This document shows, one piece after another, positions 35,791 to 45,266 of a stretch of DNA of 64,000 nt. The DNA lies in NCBI GenBank assembly GCA_024742995.1, contig JANSXK010000004.1:93309-157308 (forward strand). Direction: 5' to 3'. Below the pieces are notes generated by a model. It did not search any database and was not told where the DNA came from. It worked only from the letters and a program-made list of their open reading frames with translations. The first letter of the stretch is position 1; each line of letters opens with the position of its first letter. The translations under genes were made by a program, and so were the position numbers. This DNA comes from Gammaproteobacteria bacterium. Lineage in GTDB: Bacteria; Pseudomonadota; Gammaproteobacteria; Legionellales; Legionellaceae.

Positions 35791-36052
35791 TTTTTTCTCC
35801 AAAGCTAGACCACGAGTTAAATCCGCAGATAAGTTCTAAAATTTAATTAAAGTGCTGGTATGTTAAATGGTTATGTGTTTCGGAACAAGAAAAATAATGT
35901 TCTATTTATCAAGGTGTTATTTTGTAGTTTATTATTTGATCATAATGAGCATGTTGCGTATTGACTGTAGGTTTACCCTAAGATCGTTGTTTGTTGAAAA
36001 CCAATTTGAAGGCATTTATGGATGGGTATTTTAAAATCAGGTTATTCAAAAT
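35791..36052. other. divergent intergenic region between two glycan operons
   Basis: This AT-rich stretch must hold the promoter of the minus-strand gtr operon and that of the plus-strand operon at 36147. No convincing -35/-10 pair or terminator could be assigned. It continues into a GtrB remnant at 36053. Confidence 0.5.
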
Positions 36053-36154
36053 CTATTTTTTATCGAAATTTCAAGTAAATATGTTGTATCTATTCACATC
36101 CAGGTGCAAAATAGACCATTGGTATTTGAAGAGGAACGGATGAGTTTTGAATGA
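36053..36154 (+). pseudogene. remnant 3' end of a GtrB-like gene
   Basis: In the frame ending at TGA 36152-36154 the reading is LFFI, then KYVVSIHIQVQNRPLVFEEE and RMSFE. The intact GtrB-like protein at 29180-30115 ends LLFFIGMLGEYVVSIHTQVQ, NRPLVFEKERVNFD, so this is the last ~34 residues of a paralogue whose 5' portion is gone (stop upstream at 36032). The remnant overlaps the TTG start of the next gene by 8 bases. Confidence 0.75.
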
Positions 36155-37160
36155 TTTAGTTTGGCCTAATGATCTTTGTGAACCCGTCATCATTACGTAT
36201 AACCGCGCAGACAAGCTTGAAAAAACCTTAGCCGCATTTGCTGCTTGCAAAGACAAACAGATGATCTGTCATGTTTTGGACAATTGTTCGACTGATGAAA
36301 CTGCGGATGTGGTTGCCAAGTGGCAGGCAGAATGGCCGGGTCTACGTTATCATCGCAACGCTTATAATATTGGGGGTAATGCCAATACGTTACGTGCGCT
36401 AGAAATCTCTAATGCGACTTATTCTTGGGTGATCGGCGATGATGATGTTTGGCATATAGAATACATTGATTTGCTCATTCAAGCTTTAAATGCGCAACAG
36501 GCTGACATCATTCGTTTGGGTTGGTTGGTGCCAGATGCGTGTGCTGGAAAAACAATGGATGCCACACAATTATTCCAGAAAGAATCATTTTTCTTTGCGA
36601 GTTTGAGTATGATTTCGGCAACGATCGTACGCCGAGACATCATGACGGCGCATTTGAATTGGGCTTATCAAAATATTGCGTGCTCCTATCCACAATTAGT
36701 GCCATGTATCCGTACATTCCAAAATCGCCCCATGCAAGTGCATAATTTAGCCCAAGCTTTGATTACCCATACGCCTAGCAATGAACCCGGTTATTTTCTG
36801 GGCGATTTAGAATGGTATGTGGGTTGGTTTAAAACAGCGCGGTTTTTTACAGATGCGCGGCAACAAAAAGCATTTATTGCGGAAATCGTGCACTATATGA
36901 TTCGTCCCAAACAAGGCAAAGGTGCAGAATTTTTCTGGTTGCTAAAAGTAGCGCTCAATGCTAAAGCGCAAGGAATATCACAGTGGCAATATTTGGTCGA
37001 ATTGCTATTGATAGGGAAAGGATGGCGCTTGAGATTATTGGGCTTAATCCCGTTGTATTTATGTTTTCCTGGTAAACTTGCCCGATGGGCGCGGCGCTTG
37101 TATTTTTATATGAACAAGAAGGAATGGAAAGAACTTCAATATGATCATTCTCGCTTATGA
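36147..37160 (+). CDS. family 2 glycosyltransferase
   Basis: 337 residues, GT-A fold: VIITYNRADKLEKTL near residue 12, VLDNCSTDETADVV near 42, GNANTLRALE near 75 and WVIGDDDVW near 92 (DxD). There is no membrane segment except a hydrophobic patch near the end. The only usable start is TTG at 36147, which overlaps the stop of the GtrB remnant, so it was probably translated by coupling with a now-deleted gene; GAGG occurs 13 bases upstream. It shares ATGA with the flippase-like gene. Confidence 0.83.
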   Translation: MNDLVWPNDLCEPVIITYNRADKLEKTLAAFAACKDKQMICHVLDNCSTDETADVVAKWQAEWPGLRYHRNAYNIGGNANTLRALEISNATYSWVIGDDDVWHIEYIDLLIQALNAQQADIIRLGWLVPDACAGKTMDATQLFQKESFFFASLSMISATIVRRDIMTAHLNWAYQNIACSYPQLVPCIRTFQNRPMQVHNLAQALITHTPSNEPGYFLGDLEWYVGWFKTARFFTDARQQKAFIAEIVHYMIRPKQGKGAEFFWLLKVALNAKAQGISQWQYLVELLLIGKGWRLRLLGLIPLYLCFPGKLARWARRLYFYMNKKEWKELQYDHSRL

Positions 37161-38533
37161 TTAAACAAATAGCTGCTCGTTTTTTGCAAATTGATGGCAC
37201 GTTGCGTTATGCCTATAGCGCGCGTTTGTGGCAAGCATTATCTGCTTTGGTAACCTTGACACTGATCTTACGTTTTACTCAACCGTTGGAACAAGGGCTT
37301 TTTTACACGTTCAATAGTGTTTTAAATTTGCAGATTTTTTTTGAATTGGGTCTGTCCTTCGTTGTACTGCAATGTACGCCGCATTATTTTCAATCATTAA
37401 CTTGGGGCGAACAGGGGCAAATCCTTGGCTCAGAAGATTGTCGTCATACGTTTTTAACATTTGCCCAAAAAGGGGTGCGATTGTATGGTGTGATCGCGGC
37501 CAGTTTTTTAGTCTTGATGTTGCCAATCGGATGGATTTTTTTTGGCGCCAGGCAAGCAGAGTACGCGGTATCTTTTTGGGTGTTGCCATGGATATTGTTG
37601 GTATTAGGGACGGTGGTAAATTTGTGTTTATCGCCTGTTTTGGCGTTATTAGAGGGCAGCGGTAAAATCGAAAAAATCTACCGTTTGCGGTGGCGTTTTT
37701 TACTATGGTCTAATCTAGCGGCCTGGATTATTTTCTCTCTCACGCATGCGTTGTATTTGCCTGTGGTCAATGTGTGGCTCACGGCGACAATCACGGGTGT
37801 TTGGTTATACAAAACCCATCCCATATTTTTGAAAGCATTGTGGCGCACACGGTTTGATCACAGTCAGTTTTCATGGTTCAAAGAAATTTGGCCGATGCAA
37901 TGGCGGATTGCCATCACTTGGATGTCGGGTTATTTCATCAATCAAATTTTTACCCCCTTGGTTTTTTACTACCAGGGCACGATCGCTTCAGGACAGATGG
38001 GTGTTTGTTTGACCGTCATGAATATGTTGAGCTTGTTTGCAATCACTCGGGTGACCGTGCGATCGCCAAACATGGGTGATTTGGCTGCGCGTAATGAGCG
38101 TGTTGCGTTGAATCAAATGTTTGCCACTGCATTTTGGCAATCTGTGGTGATTTTTCTCTTAGGTGCATTTGGTATTGGGTTGTTATTGTATCTTTTCCAC
38201 ACACATGCGATCATGGCGAAGTTTTTAGCATGGCAAGATATTATTTTATTGCTCATGGGGTATTTATTCGTTCATATCATCGGTGCGTTGTCTTTATATT
38301 TGCGGGCCCATAAAGTCGAATTATTTACCCCATTGTCTGTGATCGGGGCTGTATCTTTGGCCCTTAGTGCTTGGTATGGCGCGATCCATTATGGCAGTTT
38401 GGGGGTGTGCTGGAGTATCTTTTTGGTCAATGCGGGGTACGGTTTTCCCAGCGCGTTGTGGTTATGGGTGAAATTTAAACGAACACGTGATAATTATGAG
38501 CAAGAATCAGATATCTCCGAAGCTTACCGTTAG
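37157..38533 (+). CDS. flippase-like polytopic membrane protein (Wzx/MATE-like)
   Basis: 458 residues with about 12 hydrophobic helices in two clusters, and few conserved polar motifs beyond a positively charged N-terminus. Length and topology match Wzx/oligosaccharide flippases of the MVF superfamily. It starts in an ATGA overlap with a glycosyltransferase and is followed by another, the usual place for a Wzx. Sequence conservation in this family is low, so assignment rests on topology and context. A second exporter (Wzm/Wzt) occurs in the same window. Confidence 0.72.
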   Translation: MIKQIAARFLQIDGTLRYAYSARLWQALSALVTLTLILRFTQPLEQGLFYTFNSVLNLQIFFELGLSFVVLQCTPHYFQSLTWGEQGQILGSEDCRHTFLTFAQKGVRLYGVIAASFLVLMLPIGWIFFGARQAEYAVSFWVLPWILLVLGTVVNLCLSPVLALLEGSGKIEKIYRLRWRFLLWSNLAAWIIFSLTHALYLPVVNVWLTATITGVWLYKTHPIFLKALWRTRFDHSQFSWFKEIWPMQWRIAITWMSGYFINQIFTPLVFYYQGTIASGQMGVCLTVMNMLSLFAITRVTVRSPNMGDLAARNERVALNQMFATAFWQSVVIFLLGAFGIGLLLYLFHTHAIMAKFLAWQDIILLLMGYLFVHIIGALSLYLRAHKVELFTPLSVIGAVSLALSAWYGAIHYGSLGVCWSIFLVNAGYGFPSALWLWVKFKRTRDNYEQESDISEAYR

Positions 38534-39617
38534 TATTCCTACTTGGAATCGTGTCGAGTTTTTAAAAGAAAATGTGTTGTCTATTATTGAAGCCATTCAG
38601 AAAGTACCTGAAGGCAGGGTTGAAATTTTTATTTCAGACAATGCATCCACAGATGAGACCGCCTGTTTTCTACAGGACATCAGTCACCAATACCCGTTCA
38701 TTCGTTTCATCAGTCAAGCTGAAAACATGGGGGCGAATGCTAATTTTTATACTGTTTTAAAAGAAGCCCGCGGAGAATATGTGTGGTTGTTAGGGGATGA
38801 CGACCAAATTGACGCGGATTGTATGAGCAGGATTTTGGCGGATATTGACGTCCATCATCCGGGGGTTATCATTGGTGGTACCGCGCATGATACTACTGGG
38901 GAACGTGTCTATCTAAAAAAAATCACACAACCCTTGTTGACGGATCAATCTATTTTATTGGATTACGACGGCTTTGCATTGGCCGGTAAAATGAGTGTAT
39001 TGATTTTTAAAAAATCAGCGTTGGATCCGGTATTAGAAGCAGGTTGGGCTCAGATTCAAACCACCAGCACACCGTGGCCACATTTACTGTGGTTGTTTAA
39101 ATTATTGGCTTGCGGCCATAGTCTTTTGGTACTGCCTTATGCGACCAATTATATTGTTGAAAAAAATCGTTACAATTTATTGCAGTGCGGTGTGGTTAGG
39201 ATTGATTTGATGTTTATCGAGTACACGCTAATGGTACAGACGGTATTGTCAGAATTTGAACCGCGTATTCAAGCAGGCATCTTGCGTTGCTTGGTGGATG
39301 GCAGAGTTGGAGAATTGGGAAAAATACTAGCGTATGCAACGTTTTTAAATACTTACAGAGAAACACTGCGCAATGCTTGGCTTGCAATGACAACCTTGCC
39401 CTTATGGCGCAATCGCTGGAAATTTTTTGCGTGCTATATTTTGCCGGCGTCTTCGCCTCGTTGGTTGCGTTATGGTTTGTTGCTTACGGTCGGTAGATTG
39501 ATGCCGCGCTGGCAAGCCTACCATGATTTTATTGATTATTTACAAAACGTGAAGATTTTAAAACAATCGGCTGGCGATCGCGCAGTGTTTAATAAAGCTT
39601 ATTTGAATAAATCTTAG
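38496..39617 (+). CDS. family 2 glycosyltransferase
   Basis: 373 residues: SIPTWNRVEFLKENVL near residue 12, IFISDNASTDETACFL near 43, NMGANANFYTVLKEARG near 77 and WLLGDDDQIDADCM near 98 (DxD). It is related in layout to the GT2 at 36147, with both having the GDDD signature, so they may have arisen by duplication. The ATG at 38496 overlaps the flippase gene by 38 bases; a GTG at 38487 is an alternative. It closes a compact three-gene unit before a 180-base gap. Confidence 0.83.
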   Translation: MSKNQISPKLTVSIPTWNRVEFLKENVLSIIEAIQKVPEGRVEIFISDNASTDETACFLQDISHQYPFIRFISQAENMGANANFYTVLKEARGEYVWLLGDDDQIDADCMSRILADIDVHHPGVIIGGTAHDTTGERVYLKKITQPLLTDQSILLDYDGFALAGKMSVLIFKKSALDPVLEAGWAQIQTTSTPWPHLLWLFKLLACGHSLLVLPYATNYIVEKNRYNLLQCGVVRIDLMFIEYTLMVQTVLSEFEPRIQAGILRCLVDGRVGELGKILAYATFLNTYRETLRNAWLAMTTLPLWRNRWKFFACYILPASSPRWLRYGLLLTVGRLMPRWQAYHDFIDYLQNVKILKQSAGDRAVFNKAYLNKS

Positions 39618-39797
39618 TGTTGGCATGTCAGAAAAACCGTTTAGGATCATGCTTCGTATGAAGCATAAAATGATTGAAAATATAGCGTGATACGGTTACA
39701 TTGGGCATCCTTGTTATGATTCATTAGAATGGTGGATATTCACGGGGCCGAGAATGGACTTAGTGTCAGATAGACAATTGGAGGGAGTGTTCGCGTT

Positions 39798-41702
39798 ATG
39801 CGCTTTTTAACAGAAAGTGACAACGAGTCCTTTTTAGTACCCAGCAGTACAATATATACTAAAACCACATCGTTTTCGGCTTGGTGCCTCGTTTCAATCG
39901 CAATCATTTTTATATATAACCTTTATACGTTCAATCGATTTTTGCCACTCACAGAGGGATGGTTTTCTACCTATGCAGAACTCATTTTGCAGGGGAAAAT
40001 GCCTTACCGAGACTTTTATTTATTTTTACCCCCTTTATATCCTCTGACAATTGCGGGATTAATGACCGTTTTTGGCAAACAATTTCTTGTACTTAGAGTA
40101 GTGGGTGTCGCATTAATGTTACTGATGGCGGGGGCGCTGTATGCATTATTAGCTAGATCTTTTAAGCATGTGATTGCGGCCATGGTCACGGTTATTGTGA
40201 TGATTTATTTTCAATCTGGTGTCGCACATATCCCTTATGATTTCACACAGTTTGTGGTCACTTACGCGCTGTTATCCGCTTATTACTTTATAAAGTATTA
40301 CGATGCGTGTCATCCAATAGACTACCGCATAGATAGGTGGACAAAAAAAGAAGCTAATCTTTTATTATCAGGGGTGTTCAGTGCTTTGATGTTTTGGACG
40401 AAACAAAGCAATGGCTCTGTGATATTGGTTTTTATTGCTTTTGGCATTTTTTGTGCCACATTACCTATCAGTAGACGCTGGATGTATAAGAGTGTCATAG
40501 GGTTTGGTGTTGGCACATTGATTCCAACCTTGTTATTACTATTTTGGTTGCAATGGAATCATGCCTTGGTTGCATTTTGGCAACAAGTCGTAACCGGCGC
40601 GATTCAAGCCAAAGGTTCATTGGAGCCGATTTTTTTTTCATGGATGAGGGGCTTATTTTGCAAACAATATTTTTATCAGATTTATAACATCATTGGTGGG
40701 TTATTGTTTCTCGGATATTGGCGTTTTCTTATTGGCAAACATCGGTATAACGTTTGCAATGATTGGCGCAAAGAGTGGCATTATGTTTGGGTGTTTTTGC
40801 TGATGGGGCTGGCTTTATTTGTGCCGTTATGGATGCCAGTGATGGTTCAAAAAACGCAAAATATAGCACAATTGGTGGTTAATAATCTTATTGTGGTTGC
40901 TACTGCTACAGCATTTTTATTGGTACTCAAATATTGCTTTAGCCCAAAACGTTGTTCTCCTGATGTGGTTCTCACGATGCTTGCTGTGGGATATATCTTT
41001 GGTGGTGGTACTTCTGCGGGGCTTTCAGAAGCATGGGTTTTTATGGGGTTGGCTCTTTTTTTGTGCCATGTCTTGTCTTCAAAAAGTTTTTTTCATCTAG
41101 GACGTGTTGTTATTTTGGGGTTATCGTTATGCGTGATGATGTTTTATGCTCACAAAAAACATACAGAACCTTATGCTTGGTGGTATGTTAATACGCCGCA
41201 GATTTCCCAATCAAAATCCACCACGCAATTACCTTTATTAAAAGGATTTTATTTGCCCCATGACACGATAAGCATATTAGAAACCGTAGATAAAATTGTT
41301 CAAAAAGAGACAACAGCGCAGGATGCTATTTTAACTTTTCCTAATATTCCCATCTTTTATCTCATAGAAAACCGTTTTCAAAATATCAAAGCGGTGGTTC
41401 ATTGGCCGGATTTTTTGCCGGATGATCTTGCGCGACTTGAAGCGCAGCGAATCAAAAAAGAGTTACCCAAAGTTATTATTTATTTAGATCTCCCTGAAAT
41501 TGTTTGGTCCACACATGAGCGCCTGTTCCGGCATACACAACGCTCGGGACAGCGTGATATCATTGATACCATTACACAATTAACCAAAGAGGAGCGGCGC
41601 TATCATTTGCAGGCAACTATGCCTGTGTCAGAAGGTGTTCATTTGTATGTGTGGGTGCGTCAAGATGATAACCAGTATTCAAGTTCGACTAAAATAGGAT
41701 AA
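39798..41702 (+). CDS. GT39-like membrane glycosyltransferase
   Basis: 634 residues. A membrane helix is followed by an extracytoplasmic loop with TEGWFSTYAELILQGKMPYR and DFYLFLPPLYP (residues ~52-83), the acidic/aromatic signature of GT-C PMT/ArnT-type enzymes. About 11 further helices follow, then a ~150-residue soluble C-terminal domain. It should transfer a sugar from a polyprenyl phosphate donor on the periplasmic face. GGAGGGAG lies ~12 bases upstream of the ATG. The next gene starts 5 bases later. Confidence 0.8.
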   Translation: MRFLTESDNESFLVPSSTIYTKTTSFSAWCLVSIAIIFIYNLYTFNRFLPLTEGWFSTYAELILQGKMPYRDFYLFLPPLYPLTIAGLMTVFGKQFLVLRVVGVALMLLMAGALYALLARSFKHVIAAMVTVIVMIYFQSGVAHIPYDFTQFVVTYALLSAYYFIKYYDACHPIDYRIDRWTKKEANLLLSGVFSALMFWTKQSNGSVILVFIAFGIFCATLPISRRWMYKSVIGFGVGTLIPTLLLLFWLQWNHALVAFWQQVVTGAIQAKGSLEPIFFSWMRGLFCKQYFYQIYNIIGGLLFLGYWRFLIGKHRYNVCNDWRKEWHYVWVFLLMGLALFVPLWMPVMVQKTQNIAQLVVNNLIVVATATAFLLVLKYCFSPKRCSPDVVLTMLAVGYIFGGGTSAGLSEAWVFMGLALFLCHVLSSKSFFHLGRVVILGLSLCVMMFYAHKKHTEPYAWWYVNTPQISQSKSTTQLPLLKGFYLPHDTISILETVDKIVQKETTAQDAILTFPNIPIFYLIENRFQNIKAVVHWPDFLPDDLARLEAQRIKKELPKVIIYLDLPEIVWSTHERLFRHTQRSGQRDIIDTITQLTKEERRYHLQATMPVSEGVHLYVWVRQDDNQYSSSTKIG

Positions 41703-41707
41703 GTGTT

Positions 41708-43891
41708 GTGATAAATCGAAGCATAGTCATCGAAAAACCTTATTATTTCAGACAATTATTTGCCGCTGCTGGTGTTATTTTGATGGCGATAGTCAGTCAG
41801 TATCTACCTTTGAAGACTGAAATGCTGAGAGAATGGCTGCCCTTTTTTCTGATTGGGCTCATGATTCCACTAATGTTTTTTATACATCAACAATTATTTT
41901 ATCCAAATTGGAAGAGTATTCATCTTCATCGAATCGTAAGGATATTCTGTGGTGTGAGCTTTGGTATGCTGTTTGCAATTATCATCAAAGCATATATTGC
42001 GTTGTGGCATATCAATACTATAGAGGTTGCGATTTGGATCATTGGGTTCACATTCTGCACCTCATTTATGATTGCTAAGACGATATGTCACCGTAACCAG
42101 TCATACTTTTTGCGACCACAAGATCGTCATATCATGTTAGGCATCAGCTTTATTTTTACATTGATGGCATGGTGCTCTTTGTTTCAATTACCTAATTGGG
42201 GTGCTTACTGTACAGCGCTTACAAAACATAAATTTGTAACTATCCTATATATGATGATTTGCTTTGGATTAGCCAAGCTTTATGTGTTTGTTCCCAAACC
42301 AAATCATTCAAAGACTATGGCTAATCATCGCCTAGGGCATGGGTTACTGTACGCACTTGCTGTCACCTTGTTTTTTGTTTTGGGATTTCGTAGTAATTCT
42401 CTTTTTTCTATTGAAGGATCTGCCTTTCATTGGGCTTATTTTGTGGGCCCTACTGCGACAATTCGGAGTCACGGGTGGTTATTATGGGACACGCCTTCTC
42501 AATATGGGTTTTTGAATATTCTAATCGCGGCCATGCTTCCAACGAAGAGTGCTTGGCAGGCAGTTTATGTATTGCAAAGCACCTTATTGGTGATTGTGGC
42601 AATGATCATGTTTTACATTGCGGCTTACAAAAAAAACCTGGTTCAAACCGCACTGTCTTTATTGATTGTGATATGCGCATTACATTTTGCCGATCCGGTT
42701 TTGGAGGGCCCAGCACCTTTCCCATCTTCATCTGTGATGCGATTTTTTTGGTGTTATATATTTATGTTTCTATGTTATCGATATTGGCGTTCTGAACAAT
42801 GGTCTTTCAAAAAATTTGCTTGGTATGGTAGTTTTTGTTGGGTGCTATCAGTGTTGTGGTCAGCTGAGAGTGCCATCTATTGTACTTGCGCGTTTTTTCC
42901 GGCTTTATTGACAGGTTGTGTACAACAGATGTTACGCCGTAATCATACTTTGGCGTTGCCTCAGCGGTTTAGAGATAAAACGTTTTTATATCTCGGTCTA
43001 CCTCTGGGTTTGTTATTTATAGCGATGATAGGCCTGACAATTTATTATCAATTACGTATCGGACATTATCCTGAGTGGTCTAGCTTTTTCCTTTATGGAT
43101 TTTTATATGCAGGAGGATTTGGTTCTTATCCACTAAATCCCATAGGATCTGTGTGGATGTTATTACTCTTATTGCTGGGGTTTATGACGTTGGTGGTGCA
43201 CATGATGCAACAAGATAGTCAAAGCCGTGGTTTGGTGTTGTTGCTAGGTTTAATCGGATGTTTGTGGGGTATCAGCAGTTATTTTGTGGGCAGAGCTGTG
43301 CCCAATAATATTACGGCAGTGTTGCCTGTTTTGACGCTGATGTTGATCATTGTGTTGCAATTAAATCGTCACAAATTAGTTCAGCAGACCGTCGTGATTA
43401 TCCAAGCTATTGCAGTGCCTTTTTTGTTTATCGTGTTGGTTACGGTACTGGCTAATCCATCGTTATGGAAAATGATGAAATCCTTTAAAACGTTTTCCCC
43501 GCATATAGAACAAGCAGTCCCTCTGGCAAATGCTGAAGCAGAGTTGTTGGGATTGGCGCAAAAAGCAGATATTCATGCTACGGATCATATTGTTTATACA
43601 GGTTATGCCGCGATGATACCTCGCGTGCACTCACCTTTCCAATTTGGAGAGCATACTTGGCTGCCCAGTCCGCTACAGTTACTTGAGCAACCGATCTCAG
43701 CTGATCGGCAACAGCTGATTATTCGACGTTTTGTTGAAAGGGTGCGACCTAAACTGGGCTATGTGATCCATGCTAAAGGAGAAGCAGAAGATCGGTCTGT
43801 GGTTTGGATGGATCTTTTCAATCAATATTTTAGTCGGACAGCTACTTTTGAAAGTCAGCATTGGATAATTTCTCGGTATTCAAACAAGTAG
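41708..43891 (+). CDS. large polytopic membrane protein, GT-C-like
   Basis: 727 residues with roughly 14 membrane helices and a ~110-residue soluble C-terminus. A loop at about residues 230-270 (SIEGSAFHWAYFVGPT, then GWLLWDTPSQYGFLN) is rich in aromatic and acidic residues like the catalytic loop of GT-C enzymes. No specific family is recognised. The start is GTG with AGGA ten bases upstream, 5 bases after the GT39-like gene, so the two are cotranscribed. A polymerase-like role is possible but not shown. Confidence 0.72.
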   Translation: MINRSIVIEKPYYFRQLFAAAGVILMAIVSQYLPLKTEMLREWLPFFLIGLMIPLMFFIHQQLFYPNWKSIHLHRIVRIFCGVSFGMLFAIIIKAYIALWHINTIEVAIWIIGFTFCTSFMIAKTICHRNQSYFLRPQDRHIMLGISFIFTLMAWCSLFQLPNWGAYCTALTKHKFVTILYMMICFGLAKLYVFVPKPNHSKTMANHRLGHGLLYALAVTLFFVLGFRSNSLFSIEGSAFHWAYFVGPTATIRSHGWLLWDTPSQYGFLNILIAAMLPTKSAWQAVYVLQSTLLVIVAMIMFYIAAYKKNLVQTALSLLIVICALHFADPVLEGPAPFPSSSVMRFFWCYIFMFLCYRYWRSEQWSFKKFAWYGSFCWVLSVLWSAESAIYCTCAFFPALLTGCVQQMLRRNHTLALPQRFRDKTFLYLGLPLGLLFIAMIGLTIYYQLRIGHYPEWSSFFLYGFLYAGGFGSYPLNPIGSVWMLLLLLLGFMTLVVHMMQQDSQSRGLVLLLGLIGCLWGISSYFVGRAVPNNITAVLPVLTLMLIIVLQLNRHKLVQQTVVIIQAIAVPFLFIVLVTVLANPSLWKMMKSFKTFSPHIEQAVPLANAEAELLGLAQKADIHATDHIVYTGYAAMIPRVHSPFQFGEHTWLPSPLQLLEQPISADRQQLIIRRFVERVRPKLGYVIHAKGEAEDRSVVWMDLFNQYFSRTATFESQHWIISRYSNK

Positions 43892-44015
43892 GACATACCT
43901 ACCAAACCAAGGAATATCACTTAGACTTTATAAGAGATTACCAGTATACTTCTGATTGATTTGGCTATGAATGGCATAGGTGTGCTTATCAACATCGAAA
44001 AGGGATTTCGGTACT

Positions 44016-45260
44016 ATGGTGGGGCTAAGTAAACAATCTAAAATTGATATCATCTCTACTGTGATATTAATCGGTTTTGTATCTACTTTCTTAAGTGGGA
44101 TGGTGCTAAGCGCCACCGGTATGATTCTTAATCTTTTTTCTTTTTTGTTTGCTTCGGCAGATGTTTTTTCTGATTTTGCGCTGACACATCAAGCTACACT
44201 TTACACTACTCCTTATACATTGCATATCTCTCAGTTTAATTATTTTGCAATCACCTACCAGCTTGCTGCGCTTTTAGGATGTCTCCCAGAAGATGTGGCA
44301 CTGTACCTTGTATGCAGCATATTCATTCTTTTTTTTATGGGACTTTGTAAAAAATATCTTACCCAGGGTGGGCGTGTTGTAACGCTTAAGAATATGCTTA
44401 TCTTTTCATTTCTGAGTTATCCTTTCGTCTTTGCATTATCTCGGGCTAATTATGAATGTATTTTATTTATACTTATCTCTTTATTTGTTTTTTTTTATTC
44501 GGATGTTAGGAAAGCGAAGTTAACAGCAATTTTTTTGGCGCTTTCTATTGCGATGAAATTATTTCCTGCTGTTTTTTTGATTCTATATCTGGGTGATAAA
44601 AGGTACAAAGAGGTGGTCTACATCTCGTTACTTGCATTGGCTATCAGCATTGCAGGGTATGCTTTTTTAGAAAATGGTTTGATAAAAAATATTCAAGATC
44701 ATTTGATTAATTTAGCGTTGTACAATAGAGATTACGCAATTGGAAATGGCGGGCTTGCTTTTGGTCATAGCCTATATGGTTTAGTAAAGTTTTTTATGGC
44801 TTACTGTGCCCCGCTATTTTATATTCACAATATAAGCCATATATTCAAAGTTTACTCTGTTGTTTCTTTTGCGATATTTTTTTACATCACCTGGTATCTA
44901 TTGAAAGTAGAGACGGTATTTTGGAAAAAAATCGCTCTGCTGGTGTTTTGTATGGATTTATTGCCACATGTATCAGCAGATTATAAATTACTGTACTTAT
45001 ATCTTCCCATCTTCCTTTTTATTGATGCAAAAGAGTCGTCGTGTTTTGACGGATGTTATGCGGTTGTATTTGCACTGCTCTTAATGTTTAAGAGTTATTG
45101 GTATTTTCAATTTGCTCCCGAAGCACAAATTGTGCCTTTTTCTGTTAACACTTCTGTTGTTTTGAATCCCATCCTTATGCTAGTTGCCATAGGTTTTATT
45201 TTGTATCAAGGACTTTCTCGACGACATAAGGTTGCCGATTCGACTACACTGAGTTTATAG
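44016..45260 (+). CDS. GT87/DUF2029-like membrane mannosyltransferase candidate
   Basis: About 414 residues, with about 10 membrane helices. Residues SRANYECILFILISLFVF, followed by ALSIAMKLFPAVFLILYL and NGGLAFGHSLYGLVKF, match the GT87 (DUF2029) pattern of polyprenol-dependent mannosyltransferases. The start is chosen at an ATG (44016) with AGGGA ten bases upstream; a GTG at 43980 extends the frame by 12 residues without a site. A truncated epimerase frame begins six bases after the stop. Confidence 0.75.
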   Translation: MVGLSKQSKIDIISTVILIGFVSTFLSGMVLSATGMILNLFSFLFASADVFSDFALTHQATLYTTPYTLHISQFNYFAITYQLAALLGCLPEDVALYLVCSIFILFFMGLCKKYLTQGGRVVTLKNMLIFSFLSYPFVFALSRANYECILFILISLFVFFYSDVRKAKLTAIFLALSIAMKLFPAVFLILYLGDKRYKEVVYISLLALAISIAGYAFLENGLIKNIQDHLINLALYNRDYAIGNGGLAFGHSLYGLVKFFMAYCAPLFYIHNISHIFKVYSVVSFAIFFYITWYLLKVETVFWKKIALLVFCMDLLPHVSADYKLLYLYLPIFLFIDAKESSCFDGCYAVVFALLLMFKSYWYFQFAPEAQIVPFSVNTSVVLNPILMLVAIGFILYQGLSRRHKVADSTTLSL

Positions 45261-45266
45261 AACCAT

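Noticed and set aside
39649..39666. Perfect hairpin ATGCTTC-GTAT-GAAGCAT after a glycosyltransferase gene
   Set aside because: Followed by AAAATG rather than a T run and AT-rich; not convincing as a terminator.
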